Below are positions 10,231 through 19,818 of a DNA stretch of 64,000 nt, piece by piece (position 1 is the stretch's first letter; the number at the start of each line of letters is the position of its first letter). Under the pieces are notes generated by a model. It had not been told where the DNA came from. It saw only the letters and a list, made by a program, of their open reading frames with translations, and made no database searches. Source of the DNA: Branchipolynoe longqiensis (Eukaryota > Annelida > Polychaeta > Phyllodocida > Polynoidae). Both the position numbers and the translations under genes were made by a program. Location: assembly GCA_030323885.1 (NCBI GenBank), contig CM059199.1, positions 75,612,781 through 75,676,780 on the forward strand, given 5' to 3'.

Positions 10231-10832
10231 TGTAACCTTACGACGGTTACTGGTTGCAGAACTGCAACATTAATAGAGAGGCTCCGATGAATCAGCCCAA
10301 TCTTTGGTTGAAGACATAACTTCAGTAGATGTGTTGTAGAAGCTGGGGACATCTTTACAACATTGCAACGGCGAGGCATTGGGGCAGCAGCGAATCTCTT
10401 CAGTCCGGCAGTAGTTGAGCTGTAGATGTAGTTGAGCACTTGTATCCAGTAAGCAGCATGGAGTTTGAGGAAGGTGGGTAAAGATGGGAGCAGGGTGGTT
10501 CCAGCAATGAGAACAAGACAGAGAAATCGTAAAGGTGAAGGGCCCCACTTAAGAACACAACTACCCTGGTCAGGGGAAGAAGTATGCCTGGGAGAAATCG
10601 AAAGCGCAGAGTCTAGGAAAGAGAAATGAGGAGAGTTGAATCAAAGGACCGTGTCTATTTGCTCTATGGTGACCGACCAGTGAGCCATAGACACGGACAG
10701 AGTAAGAGTAGAAAGTGAAATGCCGGCAGGCTCCCCCTCCTGGAACTCTTTTCAGACATATCAAGGAGGAGCAAGGCTGGCGGAGTGGTGATAGAGAGAG
10801 GTGTGGACAGAGTGCTGTCCGGATAGCAAGTG
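10231..10832 (-). repeat. LTR-like repeat L, copy 1
   Basis: A 602-bp CT-rich repeat, in reverse orientation here, running from 'cacttgctatccggac' to 'cgtcgtaaggttaca'. Shared landmarks are 'ctgaaaagagttccagga', 'ctattaatgttgcagttctg' and the near-palindromic terminus 'gtaaccgtcgtaaggttac'. Further copies are at 30301-30902 and 39247-39837. Just upstream of the boundary on its sense strand are TATA-like words, as in an LTR or retroelement leader. The coding part of the parent element was not found. Confidence 0.55.
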
Positions 10833-11007
10833 AACAAATAGTCACCATTTATAAAGTAGACTGTTATAGTTAGATGACAAAAGCATATATGAGAGCATAC
10901 TATTGACATCTAGATTACAATTCCCTTAACAAAATTACCATACACATAATGAAGTGTTCTGGGGATAATTATTTCCTAAGTTCATTTACAATCAGAAGCC
11001 TATACGC

Positions 11008-11337
11008 TATTGAGGGAGTGCATGTAACGTCATCACTCAGCGGTCAGTGGTCAGCGGTCATCTTGGATTATGAGCACCCTCACCTAGCCATGTTGGGAAT
11101 GTATGCTGATGCAGTAAAACAGTTGTCTTGTGTTCTGAGCAGTTCTGGGCAGTTTAGATCCAATATGTTTACTTACAGCACTTTAACAACAACTTCTGAG
11201 GCCAAACTGCTCAAAACAGGGACAAATAAACAAACAAATCGGCAAATAAGCACAATGTAGACAGTTGCAAGCCTTCTGTATGTTATCCAATATGGCCACA
11301 GAAAGTTGTTTCGTGACATTATTACACCCCCTCTATA
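11008..11337. mobile_element. MITE with TATTGAGGG-type ends
   Basis: The left end TATTGAGGGAGTGCATGTAA and the right end in reverse, TATAGAGGGGGTGTAATAAT, are imperfect inverted repeats about 330 bp apart. The interior words 'gtcatcttggattatg' and 'aacttctgaggccaaactgc' recur in the larger copy at 30191-31362, where an LTR-like repeat has been inserted. Flanks suggest a TA duplication. Non-coding. Confidence 0.55.
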
Positions 11338-11364
11338 CACATGATACTTGGTCATGGACATGTA

Positions 11365-11520
11365 AGAATTAATTTGACAAGTTTACACTTCAAATATCGC
11401 CAGAGTTAGCTAATTTAATTCAAGGTTGCTTCAAACTAATGAAAGGTAGATCATAACAATCAACCTGATATATTTATCTCAGAAAATGATAGAAACTCAA
11501 AAACATCAGACTGCAACTAA
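11365..11520. repeat. TTAA-type MITE fragment
   Basis: Contains 'tttacacttcaaatatcgcc', 'aggtagatcataacaatcaa', 'tatttatctcagaaaatgat' and 'aacatcagactgcaact'. This is the right-hand half of the family shown complete at 13449-13778. Confidence 0.6.
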
Positions 11521-11719
11521 ACAATTTCCTAAAAACTAAATTGAAAAGCATTTTCAGCTCTCCCGCCCACTATTCAATGCGACACTCTTTCTTTTCCTAA
11601 TATCCACCATTGTTTTATACATGTCAACAACGTCAAAAACGTTACATTGCATTTCCTCAACTTTGAAGATGTTATTAAAATGTTTTCATAACTGACTTGC
11701 CATAAATAGAGCAACGCAA

Positions 11720-11926
11720 TCTAATGGAGATTCCAAAGCGGCCTCGCGTTCGCTTTCCACGTCACAGACACCCAAATGGAACGGGAAACCCCTCTGCCAT
11801 ACAGACGTTCACGACGTTCATGGCGTTTGCGAAGTTCATAAAGCTAAAGAGAAAGGGCCACCCATTAATTCTCCAAAAAGTGAGAACTTACAGGAAGCAT
11901 TAACGACGACATTGGTGGTTATCAGG
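11720..11926 (+). other. Candidate non-coding leader exon of the MBLAC2-like gene
   Basis: Unique sequence ends at a very good donor, AGG|GTAAGTG (exon end 11926), 1.28 kb upstream of the acceptor preceding the MBLAC2 start exon. Only a short frame (57 codons from an ATG near 11732) is open and it stops before the donor, so any role would be as leader. The link to the gene is inference from position and splice signals. Confidence 0.3.
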
Positions 11927-12136
11927 GTAAGTGAATATACAGACAATTCACATTGTGTTCCCGATCTTCAGAATTAAACTAGTTGTTGACATTTGCACAT
12001 TACGCCTGGAGATGAGGCATGATTGAGCCATTTGAGGGTCAGGGACAGGGTGGGTACAACTTGTCAACTTACATGGAACAACACACACACTGAAACAGTG
12101 ACAGTGTACCTTCGGCGTGTTTATCACACTCGCTGT

Positions 12137-12510
12137 GTTTGTTAGTTTGGTGTTGGTTTTACGTCCTAGCGACATCCAAGGTCGTCTCAGGACTAGTACT
12201 AGTAGTAGTACCGACCTGTGGCAATACGGACTCTAGATAAAAGATTCACCCGGTACTTGTAGTACACAGCAGTACGGGGTGAATCTTGTATCTATACGGA
12301 CTCATGTTAGCTTTATAGTGCTTCATCCCACTTCCACTGCCACTGGCCTGGGAGATTATGCGGCCCGCAGTGCACCCCCACCCAATATCTCATAACCATT
12401 CAGACTCACTTTCATCATCCTGATACTGAGCAAACTAATCTTTCACTGTTTTTCCCATGCAGGCTAAGTAGCAACACATATAAATTCTGTAAGTCATTTA
12501 ATTTATTTTA
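12137..12510 (-). repeat. SINE-1, diverged, with MITE inserted
   Basis: In minus orientation it begins 'ggttttacgtcctagcgaca' and continues through 'ccgacctgtggcaatacgga' and 'ctttatagtgcttcatccca'. The 61-bp hAT-like element at 12234-12294 splits it, duplicating TACGGACTC. The tRNA-like head is degraded. Confidence 0.6.
12234..12294. mobile_element. hAT-like MITE, family B, 61-bp derivative
   Basis: Starts TAGATAAAAGATTCACCCGG and ends GGGGTGAATCTTGTATCTA, so the two ends are joined almost back to back in a hairpin-forming unit. It is flanked by direct repeats TACGGACTC (12225-12233 and 12295-12303). Exact duplication around so small an element implies it was moved as a unit rather than being debris of a larger copy. 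Confidence 0.8.
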
Positions 12511-12586
12511 CCTGGTTTGGGTTTGACATGGATCTTAGTCTTAGTTGACTAAATCGGCCTTCTCGTCTGCTAGCACCAGACGGGGT

Positions 12587-12915
12587 GGCTGAGTGGGTTG
12601 GAGCGTCCGTCTCCCGTGCTGGTAGATCGTGGGGTCGTGGGTTCGAGTCCCGGTCGAGTCAAACCAATGACTTTAAAATTGATACTTGTCGCTTCCTAGC
12701 CAGGCGCTCGGCATTATTAGGATAGGGCAAGGACTGGTGTGCTCAGTGTCAGGATAATGTGACTGAGTGGGATATCAGGTCATGGTGCCGGCTGCCTGGT
12801 TTCCCAGTGGGACAGCACTATAAAGTCGCCATGAGTGCGCACTGTCACAAGTCGGTACCCGTCCTGATATGACCTTAGATGTTGCTAGGACGTAAAACAA
12901 CAACAAACAAAACAA
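12587..12915 (+). repeat. tRNA-derived SINE-1, reference full-length copy
   Basis: The head has polymerase III promoter boxes: box A TGGCTGAGTGGGTTGGAG and box B GGTTCGAGTCC. The body carries 'ttgtcgcttcctagccaggc', 'ataatgtgactgagtgggat' and 'gcactataaagtcgccatga'. The 3' end is 'gatgttgctaggacgtaaaa' followed by an AAC-rich tail. Length is about 330 bp. The head resembles a long-variable-arm tRNA (Ser/Leu type). The LINE that mobilises it was not recognised in the window. It lies just upstream of the first MBLAC2 coding exon. Confidence 0.85.
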
Positions 12916-12949
12916 ATCTCGTCTGCTGTGTGTACACGTCTGCCTTCCC

Positions 12950-13110
12950 TCTTCATCACTCCGCCCCTCCCTTTCTGCGTTCCTTCCCCCGTTTCTCCCT
13001 CCTTCCTCACTTGCTTCCCCCTGTGTTTCTCTCTCTCCGATAGCCTACTTCCTTCCCCCGTTTCTTCCTTTATTATCCCCCCCCCCCCCCCCTCTAGCAG
13101 GGCCTGGAGC
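12950..13110. repeat. Pyrimidine-rich tract with poly-C
   Basis: CT-rich low-complexity sequence ('ccctccttcctcacttgctt') ending in a run of C at about 13077-13092. It produces mirrored spurious frames on both strands. It sits just upstream of the acceptor at 13203-13204 and may contribute to its polypyrimidine environment. Confidence 0.5.
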
Positions 13111-13210
13111 CTGATTAGTGGCCTGCCGGGCCTCATAGTACTCAGCCTTGGTATCTCACAAGACTGGTAGCGACAGTTGCAATTGTTGGTCAACTTCCCT
13201 GCAGGTGACC

Positions 13211-16200
13211 ATGAACGCTGACTGGTTCCAAACGAGGAAGGTGAAGGACCATTTGTTTGTTACGACGGAGCAATACTACACGAAGAGCAACCGATGCAAC
13301 ATCTGGCTCATCAAGGGCAAGTCTCGTGACGTCATCATTGACACCGGTAGGCTGGTGGTTGTTTGCACTTTTCTTAGATTAACCTAATGGAGATGTGATA
13401 TTTATTTAATTATTTATTGCGTTTTTATTTGATAAATTTTATTCTTAAAGTTGCATTGTCAGATGTTAATCAGAAATTTGTCAAAAACAAAACACTTAGC
13501 TCAATCTAACCTATCCATCGAGCTTAGATACTGGTGAACTTATTAAGCATTTGTTATCGCATAGGAGGAAATACTATGCCAATTTAGTAGAACCTGTCAC
13601 TGCTGAAGGCGACGGCCTCAGAGTTTTGACATGCTTGCCAAACTTAATTTGGCATGTTTACACCTCAAATATCTCCAAAGTTATCCAGTTAAATTTATGA
13701 TAGTAGATCATAGCGATCAACCTAATATATTTATCTCAGAATAATGACAGAAACTCAAAACCATCAGACTATGCAACTTTAACAATTGCTTAGTGCAAGT
13801 AGTGTTAGTTAGCATATCCACCTCTGCACAATACACATGGTGGCTGAATCGGTAGAGCGCAGGCCTCGTGTGCGGGAGATCGGGAGTTCGGTTCCCAGTC
13901 GAATCAGACCAATGACTTATAATACTTGTCGCTTCCTAGCCTGGTGCTCGGCATTATTAGGATAGGGCAAGGACTGGTTTACTTAGAGTCAGGATAAATT
14001 TACTGAGTGGGATAACGGGTCATGGTGCCGGCGGCCTGATTTCGAAGTGGGGTAACACTATAAAGTCACCATGAGTGCACACTGTCACAAGTCAGTACCC
14101 ATCCTGATATAACCTTAGATGTTGCTGGGATGCAAAACTCAAACAAACCATACACTATATGCAGGGTTCTTGATGACCTGGGAGCTTAGGTCAAATACAC
14201 GCGAAACCACATTTTTGACCGACAGTGACAAAAACACATCCTTATGACACACCAAATGCATTTCAACCTACGTTAGGTATATACAGTATAACCCCGTTAA
14301 ACCAAACTTGAAGGGACCCTAGAAATTTGTTTGGATTAAAGTTGCATAGTCCGATGGCTTTGAATTTCTGTATTTTTTCTGAGATAAATATATTAGATTG
14401 ATCACTAGTATCTACTTTACATTAGTTCAAAGTTACTTTTATTTTAAATGGTAAACTTTTGAGATATTTAGAGTGCAAACATGGAAAATTAGTTTTGGTA
14501 AGCTTGCCAAAACTCTGACACCATAGACTTCTGCAGTAACAGGTTCTGTTAAATTGACTCAGTATTGCCTTCTACGCAGAAACAAATGCTTAATAAGTAC
14601 ATCAGTATCTAAGTTAGATATGTAAAATCAAATCTAGATAATTCGTTTGGTTTTGTAAATTTTATATTTCATCGGACTATGCAGATTTAACCAATCATTG
14701 GTTTAACCGAGCTTTGGCTTTGACTTTGAGTAAGCATGTATTGCACATGTAATACACAATGTATGTGGACACTTATATTATTGTTTTTTTTATGTATATA
14801 CAGTATAACCCTGTTAAACCAAGCTCAGTTAAAGTTAAGCCAAACGATCGGTTAATCCAAACTTTTTTTGGTGGCCCGGCAAAATACTACCATTTATCAT
14901 ATAAAAAAGTTGGTAGGATCTTATAACCACATGAAAGTTTGGTTTAATCATACCGGAGTGGCTTGGGGTCCGACAATTTTGTTTGGATTAACTGATAATT
15001 TGTTAACCAACTTTTGTTAACCAACTTTTTTATATGCTAAATGGTAGTATTTTGCCATGCTGCCAACATTTTCTTTGATTAATCGATCATTTGGTTTAAC
15101 CGAGCTTGGTTTAACGGGGTTATACTGTACATAATACTAATAGGCTAGAAAACAAATAGATATATGACCTCGAAGAACATGTCAAATTAAAAACGCAACT
15201 CAATTCTCTTCGAGTGACTCCTGAAGAACGAACGGCCCATAAGTCATTGATCCCCAAATAGAGTTTCCCATTGAGGACTTAAAGGACCAATAAGCAAGCT
15301 TCCAGTAGATTGTGAGTTTCGAATGCATGGGTTTTTACGAGTCAAACTGATGACTTAAAAATTGATACTTGTCGCTTCATAGCTTGGCGCTCAGCATTAA
15401 TAGACAACATCGCGGTTCCGAGTGCGCATGCGCTGAAAACGGCGCTGGGAGCAAAGCAAATGTGTACAGCGATTGAGTTTGCCGATTCGCATAGGGCAAA
15501 ACTGCCATTTTATTCAAAATGAATAGAAATACATAACAATTTGGCACAAACATGGATGGAAGGATGCAATATAATAATATAATGAATATGTTTAAGACAC
15601 AACTCTCCATAATTAAGCATTTTGAGCCAAGAAACATACAATTTCAGTCACTTTACAGGCTGATGTTTACATCACCATTGATTAGCCAGAAGTAATTCTT
15701 GTTCTAAATATTAAAATGTCAAATGTGTCAACAAAGACTTGTTTCAAAGAAATATATTACCAAAATGTGATTAACCCTACTCATTTTCTATTTCTACATA
15801 AGTCATTAACCATAGGATATAAATAAAAACATGAATAAAATAAGTCAAACTGACATGCTATGGCTCTAACACTAATCTGAGTGCCTAGATTTGTCTAAAT
15901 CTAAATGCACATGGCATAAGATGTGCTGATTATATTGATGTAAACGCAATGCTGGATAACAAATTAATATCTTAATTTATTATATATATTTTTTTAGTTG
16001 GTATGCTATGTTTCAAACAAGAGCAGAGATGAGCTGAAACTAGCACATTTCATAGCTGCACCCAGTATATTAGCATGTGCCATGTGCTTCTCGCGGGTGT
16101 GTTTTGCTCTGATGCATCCCACAATGCACCGCGCCGCAAGAACTGTGATGTAGTCTATAGGATAGGGCAAGGACTGGTTAGTTCAGTGCCGGGATAATGT

Positions 16201-18046
16201 GACTGAGTGGGATATCAGGTCATTGTGCTGGCAGCCTGATTTCCCAGTGGGGCAGCACTATAAAGTCACCATGAGTGCACACTGTCACAACTCGGTACCG
16301 GTCCTGATATAACCTTAGATGTTGCCAGGATGTAAAACTCCAACAAACAAACAATCCAATACCCACATTCCTCTCACTTTAGCCTCTCTGTGATAAAAGC
16401 AAGAATCCTTCTTTGTGCCTCATGTTCCTCCAGGGCTGGGCGTGTGTAACCTGCGTTGGCACCTGGAGCAACAGTGTCTCATTGAACCTCCAGGCAGGCG
16501 CAGTGTCGTTGTCATCCTTACGCATTCACACTTTGACCACTCCGGTGGAGCACATCACTTCGAAAAGGTATGCAATGTGCCTGTTGGCATCACCACTTCT
16601 CAGTGCGGTATGGTGGTGGTGGTTGTGGGTGGTGGTATTACTAGTGGGTGATTGTGGTAGTGGGTGGTGGGTAGTGGGTTGTGGGTAGTGGTGGTGGTAG
16701 TGAGTGGTAATGGTGGTGGTAGAGGGTGGTGGTGGTAGGAGATGGTCATGGTGGTGGTGGGTGGTAGTGTGGTAGCTGCTGCTGGTGGTGGTCTTTTTTT
16801 TTTCTTTCTTTTTTTTCTTGAAGATTTATACTGCCTATCATGGATAAGTCTGAATAGACTTTTTTTCACCAATTGACAGTTTGTCGATAGAAAGCCTGAG
16901 TCTACACTTTTACCGACCCATGGGATTTTTAACCTCCCACACCACATAGACATGGTATGAGAGCAACTGGCCTTTGATGTCGTTGTAAGTTATACACAGC
17001 GGTGGAAATCTAAATTGGCAGAGGTGGGGGCACGGGGAATTGAGCCACTGACCTTCAGATTAGGAGTCCGACCTAGAAAAAAGTCAGACACTCTAACCAC
17101 TCTGCCACAGAGAACACCACTCTTAGGAGTGGTGGTTGTAGTATAACTGGCGCTGATGGTAGCAATAGGTGGTGTTGGTGGTGTTAGTGGTGGTGGTGGT
17201 ACTGGTGGTCACTATGTCAATGACAATTTTGTTCGGGTTCATGTTGTAAATCAAAAGTCACATTAAACAAATTGCTTCCGAACCGTAAAAATTCATCGCA
17301 CAAATTTGCTAATCAATATTTTATTTGGGTAGAATAATAAGTAAATTGCAACACAAATTGAGCAAGTGCTAAGCAATTCCCATAACTGATTACCAATTGT
17401 TACTAATTACAATTTTCAGATCATAATGTTCCTTGTCTGTCCAAACCTGTATTCTTTTAATACCATTTCAACCCGCTAGGTGTACATCCATCAAAATGAC
17501 ATGGCTGGACTACGTCAGGGATGGCAGACTTCAACCCTGAATTACGTAAAGCCATTACACTTCCAACAAGCCCCCTACTCGGGCTTCCTGTCCTGCTGTT
17601 ACAAAGTTCCACCGACCGAGTGCATGCCCATTCGCGAAGGTGAAACCATCAACCTGGGCGGTGGTGAGAAACTGGAAATCATGCACCTTCCAGGTCATAC
17701 CGCTGGAAGCATTGCGGTGTATAACAAGCGGCGAAAAGAATTGTTCACAGGAGATATAGTTTATGAGTGTGGTGCAGGCCAAGGCCTTATCGACTGGCTT
17801 CCAAATTCAAAGCCAATTGACTATGTAACCAGCGCAGAACGCCTTTCGAAATGGCTGACTCGGAATCCTAAGCCAACTATCTACCCTGGACACTTTTCAG
17901 TTCTGACTGCCTCTCAGGCGGTAGGGATCCTGCAAGAGTACATCGATAGTCGTAAAGGGTTTGCTTGCTCCACAGCAGTTTCTGTGTTTAAGTGCGGGGT
18001 CTATTTCTTCATCGTCTTGAATCTCTTTCGGTGCTGTCCCTGCTAA
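13211..18046 (+). CDS. MBLAC2-like metallo-beta-lactamase-fold hydrolase, three coding exons
   Basis: Coding exons are 13211-13346, 16434-16567 and 17480-18046. Joining them gives 278 residues, against 279 for human MBLAC2. Splice sites: acceptor ctgcag before 13205, donor ACACCG|GTAGGC, acceptor ctccag|GGCTGG, donor GAAAAG|GTATGC, acceptor gctag|GTGTAC. Phases are 1 then 0 and the frame is kept. Zinc-site residues of the fold are all present: HSHFDH (His76, His78, Asp80, His81), His163 in MHLPGHTAGS, Asp182 in FTGDIVY and His228 in YPGHF. LIDWLP after the Asp is typical of MBLAC2. Mammalian MBLAC2 is reported to act as an acyl-CoA (palmitoyl-CoA) thioesterase and to be S-palmitoylated; the same activity here is inference. 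The tail has several Cys (253, 262, 275, 276, 278) next to the hydrophobic segment GVYFFIVLNLF, which could be acylated. Introns of about 3.1 and 0.9 kb are filled with SINEs and MITEs. Confidence 0.9.
13449..13778. mobile_element. TTAA-type MITE, full copy in MBLAC2 intron 1
   Basis: Ends AGTTGCATTGTCAGATG and CATCAGACTATGCAACT, flanked on both sides by TTAA (13445-13448 and 13779-13782). It is 330 bp and non-coding. TTAA duplication is the signature of piggyBac-type integration, but the termini lack the usual CCY start, so the superfamily remains open. Confidence 0.75.
13841..14157 (+). repeat. SINE-1 in MBLAC2 intron 1
   Basis: Full-length: box A TGGCTGAATCGGTAGAG, box B-like GTTCGGTTCCC, body 'cttgtcgcttcctagcctgg', 3' end 'gatgttgctgggatgcaaaa'. 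The head differs from the copy at 12587 (gtagagcgcaggcctcgtgt), so at least two head subtypes circulate. Confidence 0.8.
14285..14760. mobile_element. Mariner-like MITE (family M), interrupted copy
   Basis: The left end CAGTATAACCCCGTTAAACC follows TATA. The body continues to 'tttgtttggatta', is broken by the TTAA-type MITE at 14340-14696, then resumes 'accaatcattggtttaaccg'. The right end is lost. The intact order is visible in the copy at 58309-58504 (read in reverse). Confidence 0.6.
14340..14696. mobile_element. TTAA-type MITE nested in family M
   Basis: A 357-bp element starting AGTTGCATAGTCCGATGG and ending CATCGGACTATGCAGAT. TTAA lies at 14336-14339 and 14697-14700. The uninterrupted host sequence 'ttggattaaccgatcattgg' can be read at 58436-58465 in reverse and has one TTAA, proving the duplication. 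Confidence 0.85.
14801..15127. mobile_element. Mariner-like MITE (family M), full copy
   Basis: A 327-bp element with the left end CAGTATAACCCTGTTAAACC and, in reverse, the right end CAGTATAACCCCGTTAAACC. It is flanked by TA on each side. Inverted subrepeats ('ggtagtattttgcc' and 'ggcaaaatactacc') lie inside, so it can fold into a long hairpin. Tc1/mariner-type by TIR start and TA duplication. Confidence 0.8.
15325..16353 (+). repeat. SINE-1 split by a DNA transposon
   Basis: The 5' part (15325-15400, 'acttgtcgcttcatagcttg') and the 3' part (16158-16353, 'gatagggcaaggactggtta' to 'gatgttgccaggatgtaaaa') are adjacent in the SINE-1 sequence but about 757 bp apart here. The interruption is the inverted-repeat element at 15401-16157. 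Confidence 0.75.
15401..16157. mobile_element. DNA transposon inserted in SINE-1
   Basis: The left end TAGACAACATCGCGGTTC and, in reverse, the right end TAGACTACATCACAGTTC are inverted repeats lying exactly at the breakpoints of the interrupted SINE. Just inside are GC-rich words (gagtgcgcatgcgc; gcaccgcgccgcaag). The interior is AT-rich with one 86-codon minus frame lacking any recognisable domain. Target duplication appears to be TA but is blurred. Confidence 0.65.
16610..16795. repeat. GGT/GTGGTG simple repeat
   Basis: Low-complexity 'ggtggtggttgtgggtggtg'-type sequence directly after MBLAC2 exon 2. A second, shorter block is at 17125-17215. Frames across it are artefacts of the repeat. 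Confidence 0.8.
16796..17114 (-). repeat. tRNA-derived SINE-2, copy 1
   Basis: In reverse: a tRNA-like head (box A TGGCAGAGTGGTTAGAG, box B-like GGCTCAATTCC, extra arm with 'cttttttctaggtcggact') and a body including 'ccatgtctatgtggtgtggg' and 'cctatcatggataagtctga'. The tail has become a poly-T run on the plus strand. This family is unrelated in body to SINE-1 and has a sister copy at 19052-19362. Confidence 0.75.
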
Positions 18047-18282
18047 ACCAGAATGTCATACGCTTACTATAAGTATGAGCTTTGTTTCATTCACTCACAG
18101 GTGTATGGCATGCTTTCTTATTGTGGCATTTATTTTTTAAAAACATTGAAATGAGATTATCATTGTTATTTATTTGAAGAAGAGCACAGCTATTTATATT
18201 TTTTGTTTCCTTTTGTTACATTTATTTATTAAGCAGGGGAAATTTCAACTGCAGGCAATTGGGTTTCCTCATTAAACTACTC

Positions 18283-18432
18283 CTTGTGCTATCCTAGTGA
18301 TGCAAAGTGCCAGGCTCAGTAGCGACAAGTATAGATATTTAAGTCATTGATTTGACTCCGCCAGGATTTGAATTCAAGACCTGCTGCACATGAAGCAAGC
18401 ATTGAACTCACTTGGCCATCCGGTCCATGGTT
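18283..18432 (-). repeat. SINE-1, 5' part
   Basis: Minus-strand copy covering the head and first half of the body ('gcgacaagtatagatattta', 'ttgactccgccaggatttga'). It directly abuts the next SINE-1 and follows the MBLAC2 3' region. Confidence 0.6.
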
Positions 18433-18440
18433 GTTCTTAT

Positions 18441-18790
18441 AGGTTGGTTGTTGGAGTTTTATGTCCTGGCTACATCTACGGTCAGATCAGGGCAGGTACT
18501 GACTTGTGACAGTGGGCACTCATGGCAACTTTTATAGTGCTGCCCCACTGAGAGACCAGGCCACCAGCACCATGACCCGATATCCCACTCAGTTACATTA
18601 ACCTGACACTGAGCCAACCAGTCCTTGCCCTGTCCTAATAATGCAGAGTGCCTGGCTAGGAAGCGAAAAGTATAAATCTTTAAGTCATTAGTTTGACTCG
18701 ACCAGGGTTCGAACACTTGGCTTCAAATCCCACAATCTACCAAAACGAGAGACGGACACTGAACTCATGCGGCTATCTGTCCATGGTTGT
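18441..18790 (-). repeat. SINE-1, full length
   Basis: Runs from 'gttggttgttggagttttat' (3' end) to the head near 18780, with box B complement 'ccagggttcgaac' near 18700. Two SINE-1 copies in tandem and the same orientation suggest insertion into a pre-existing AAC-rich tail. Confidence 0.75.
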
Positions 18791-19051
18791 TCTTATATAG
18801 TGTTTTGCATAATAATAAATAATGTATTAATGTAATGTTATATATAGTGCATTACATAATAATAAATAATGCATAATATCTTAATATAATGTTAAATATA
18901 GTGTTTTATGTAGTAATAAATAATGCATAGTGTATTAATGTAATGTTATATATAGTGCATTACATACTAATAAATAATGCTTAGTGTTTTAATATAATGT
19001 TAAAATTGTCAAAGTCAAATTTTCTAAGCCAAAGCAGTTACTTAAAGGTAT

Positions 19052-19362
19052 TCTCTGTGGCGGAGTGGTTAGAGTGTCTGACTTTTTTCTAGGTCGGACT
19101 CCTAACCTGAAGGTCGGTGGTTCGATTCCCCATGCCCCCATCTCTGCCAATTTGGATTTCCACCGCTGTGTATAACTTACAGCGTCATCAAAGCCAGTTG
19201 CTCTCATACCATGTCTATGTGGTGTGGGAGGTTAAAAATCCCTTGGGTCGGTAAAAGTGTAGGCTCGGGCTTTCTATCGACAAACTGTCTAATGGTGAAA
19301 ACAAGCCTATTCAGACTTATCCATGATAGGCAGTATAGATCTTCAACAACAACAACAAAAAG
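19052..19362 (+). repeat. tRNA-derived SINE-2, copy 2
   Basis: Box A TGGCGGAGTGGTTAGAG, box B GGTTCGATTCC, body 'tccaccgctgtgtataactt' and 'gtgtgggaggttaaaaatcc', tail 'cttcaacaacaacaacaaaa'. About 310 bp and nearly complete. It serves as the family reference in this window. Confidence 0.85.
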
Positions 19363-19818
19363 CATAGTCCGATGGTTTTGAGTTTCTGTCATTTTCTGAT
19401 ATAAATATATTAGGTTGATCGCTATATCTACCTTAATTTAGTTTGAAGTAACTTGTATTTTAAATGGCTAACTTTTGAGATATTTGACCTGCAAACAGGA
19501 CAAATTAATTTTGGTTAGCATGCCAAAGCTCTGACACTATAGGCTTCAGTAGTGACAGGTCCTATTAAATTGACTTAGTATACTCTTCTGTGTATCAACA
19601 CATACTTATGAATTGCACAAGTATCCAAGTTGGATATGTATGTTTCAATCAAGTGTGTTGCTTTTGAAAAGATGATGTTTTTTTTCCAGAATTTGCAACT
19701 TTAACAATTTGTTGCCACATAGAAGGGAATACTAAGTCAATTTGATAGAGCCTGTTACTGCTGAAGTGTATGGTATCTGAATTTCGAAGTCCATGCCAAA
19801 ATTAATTGTGTATGTTTT
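19363..19818. repeat. TTAA-type MITE, rearranged copy
   Basis: Begins 'gcatagtccgatggttttga' and passes 'tatattaggttgatcgctat', 'gcttcagtagtgacaggtcc' and 'aatttgcaactttaac'. It then repeats part of the interior ('gccacatagaagggaatact', 'gagcctgttactgctgaag'), so it looks like one copy joined to part of another. Confidence 0.55.

Noticed and set aside
10100..10900. Overlapping frames of 80-114 codons on the minus strand
   Set aside because: They lie in LTR-like repeat L. The same region at 30.3 and 39.3 kb has different open frames, so there is no sign of protein-level selection.
12590..12665. tRNA gene with good A and B boxes
   Set aside because: The sequence continues into the SINE-1 body, which is repeated about 20 times in the window.
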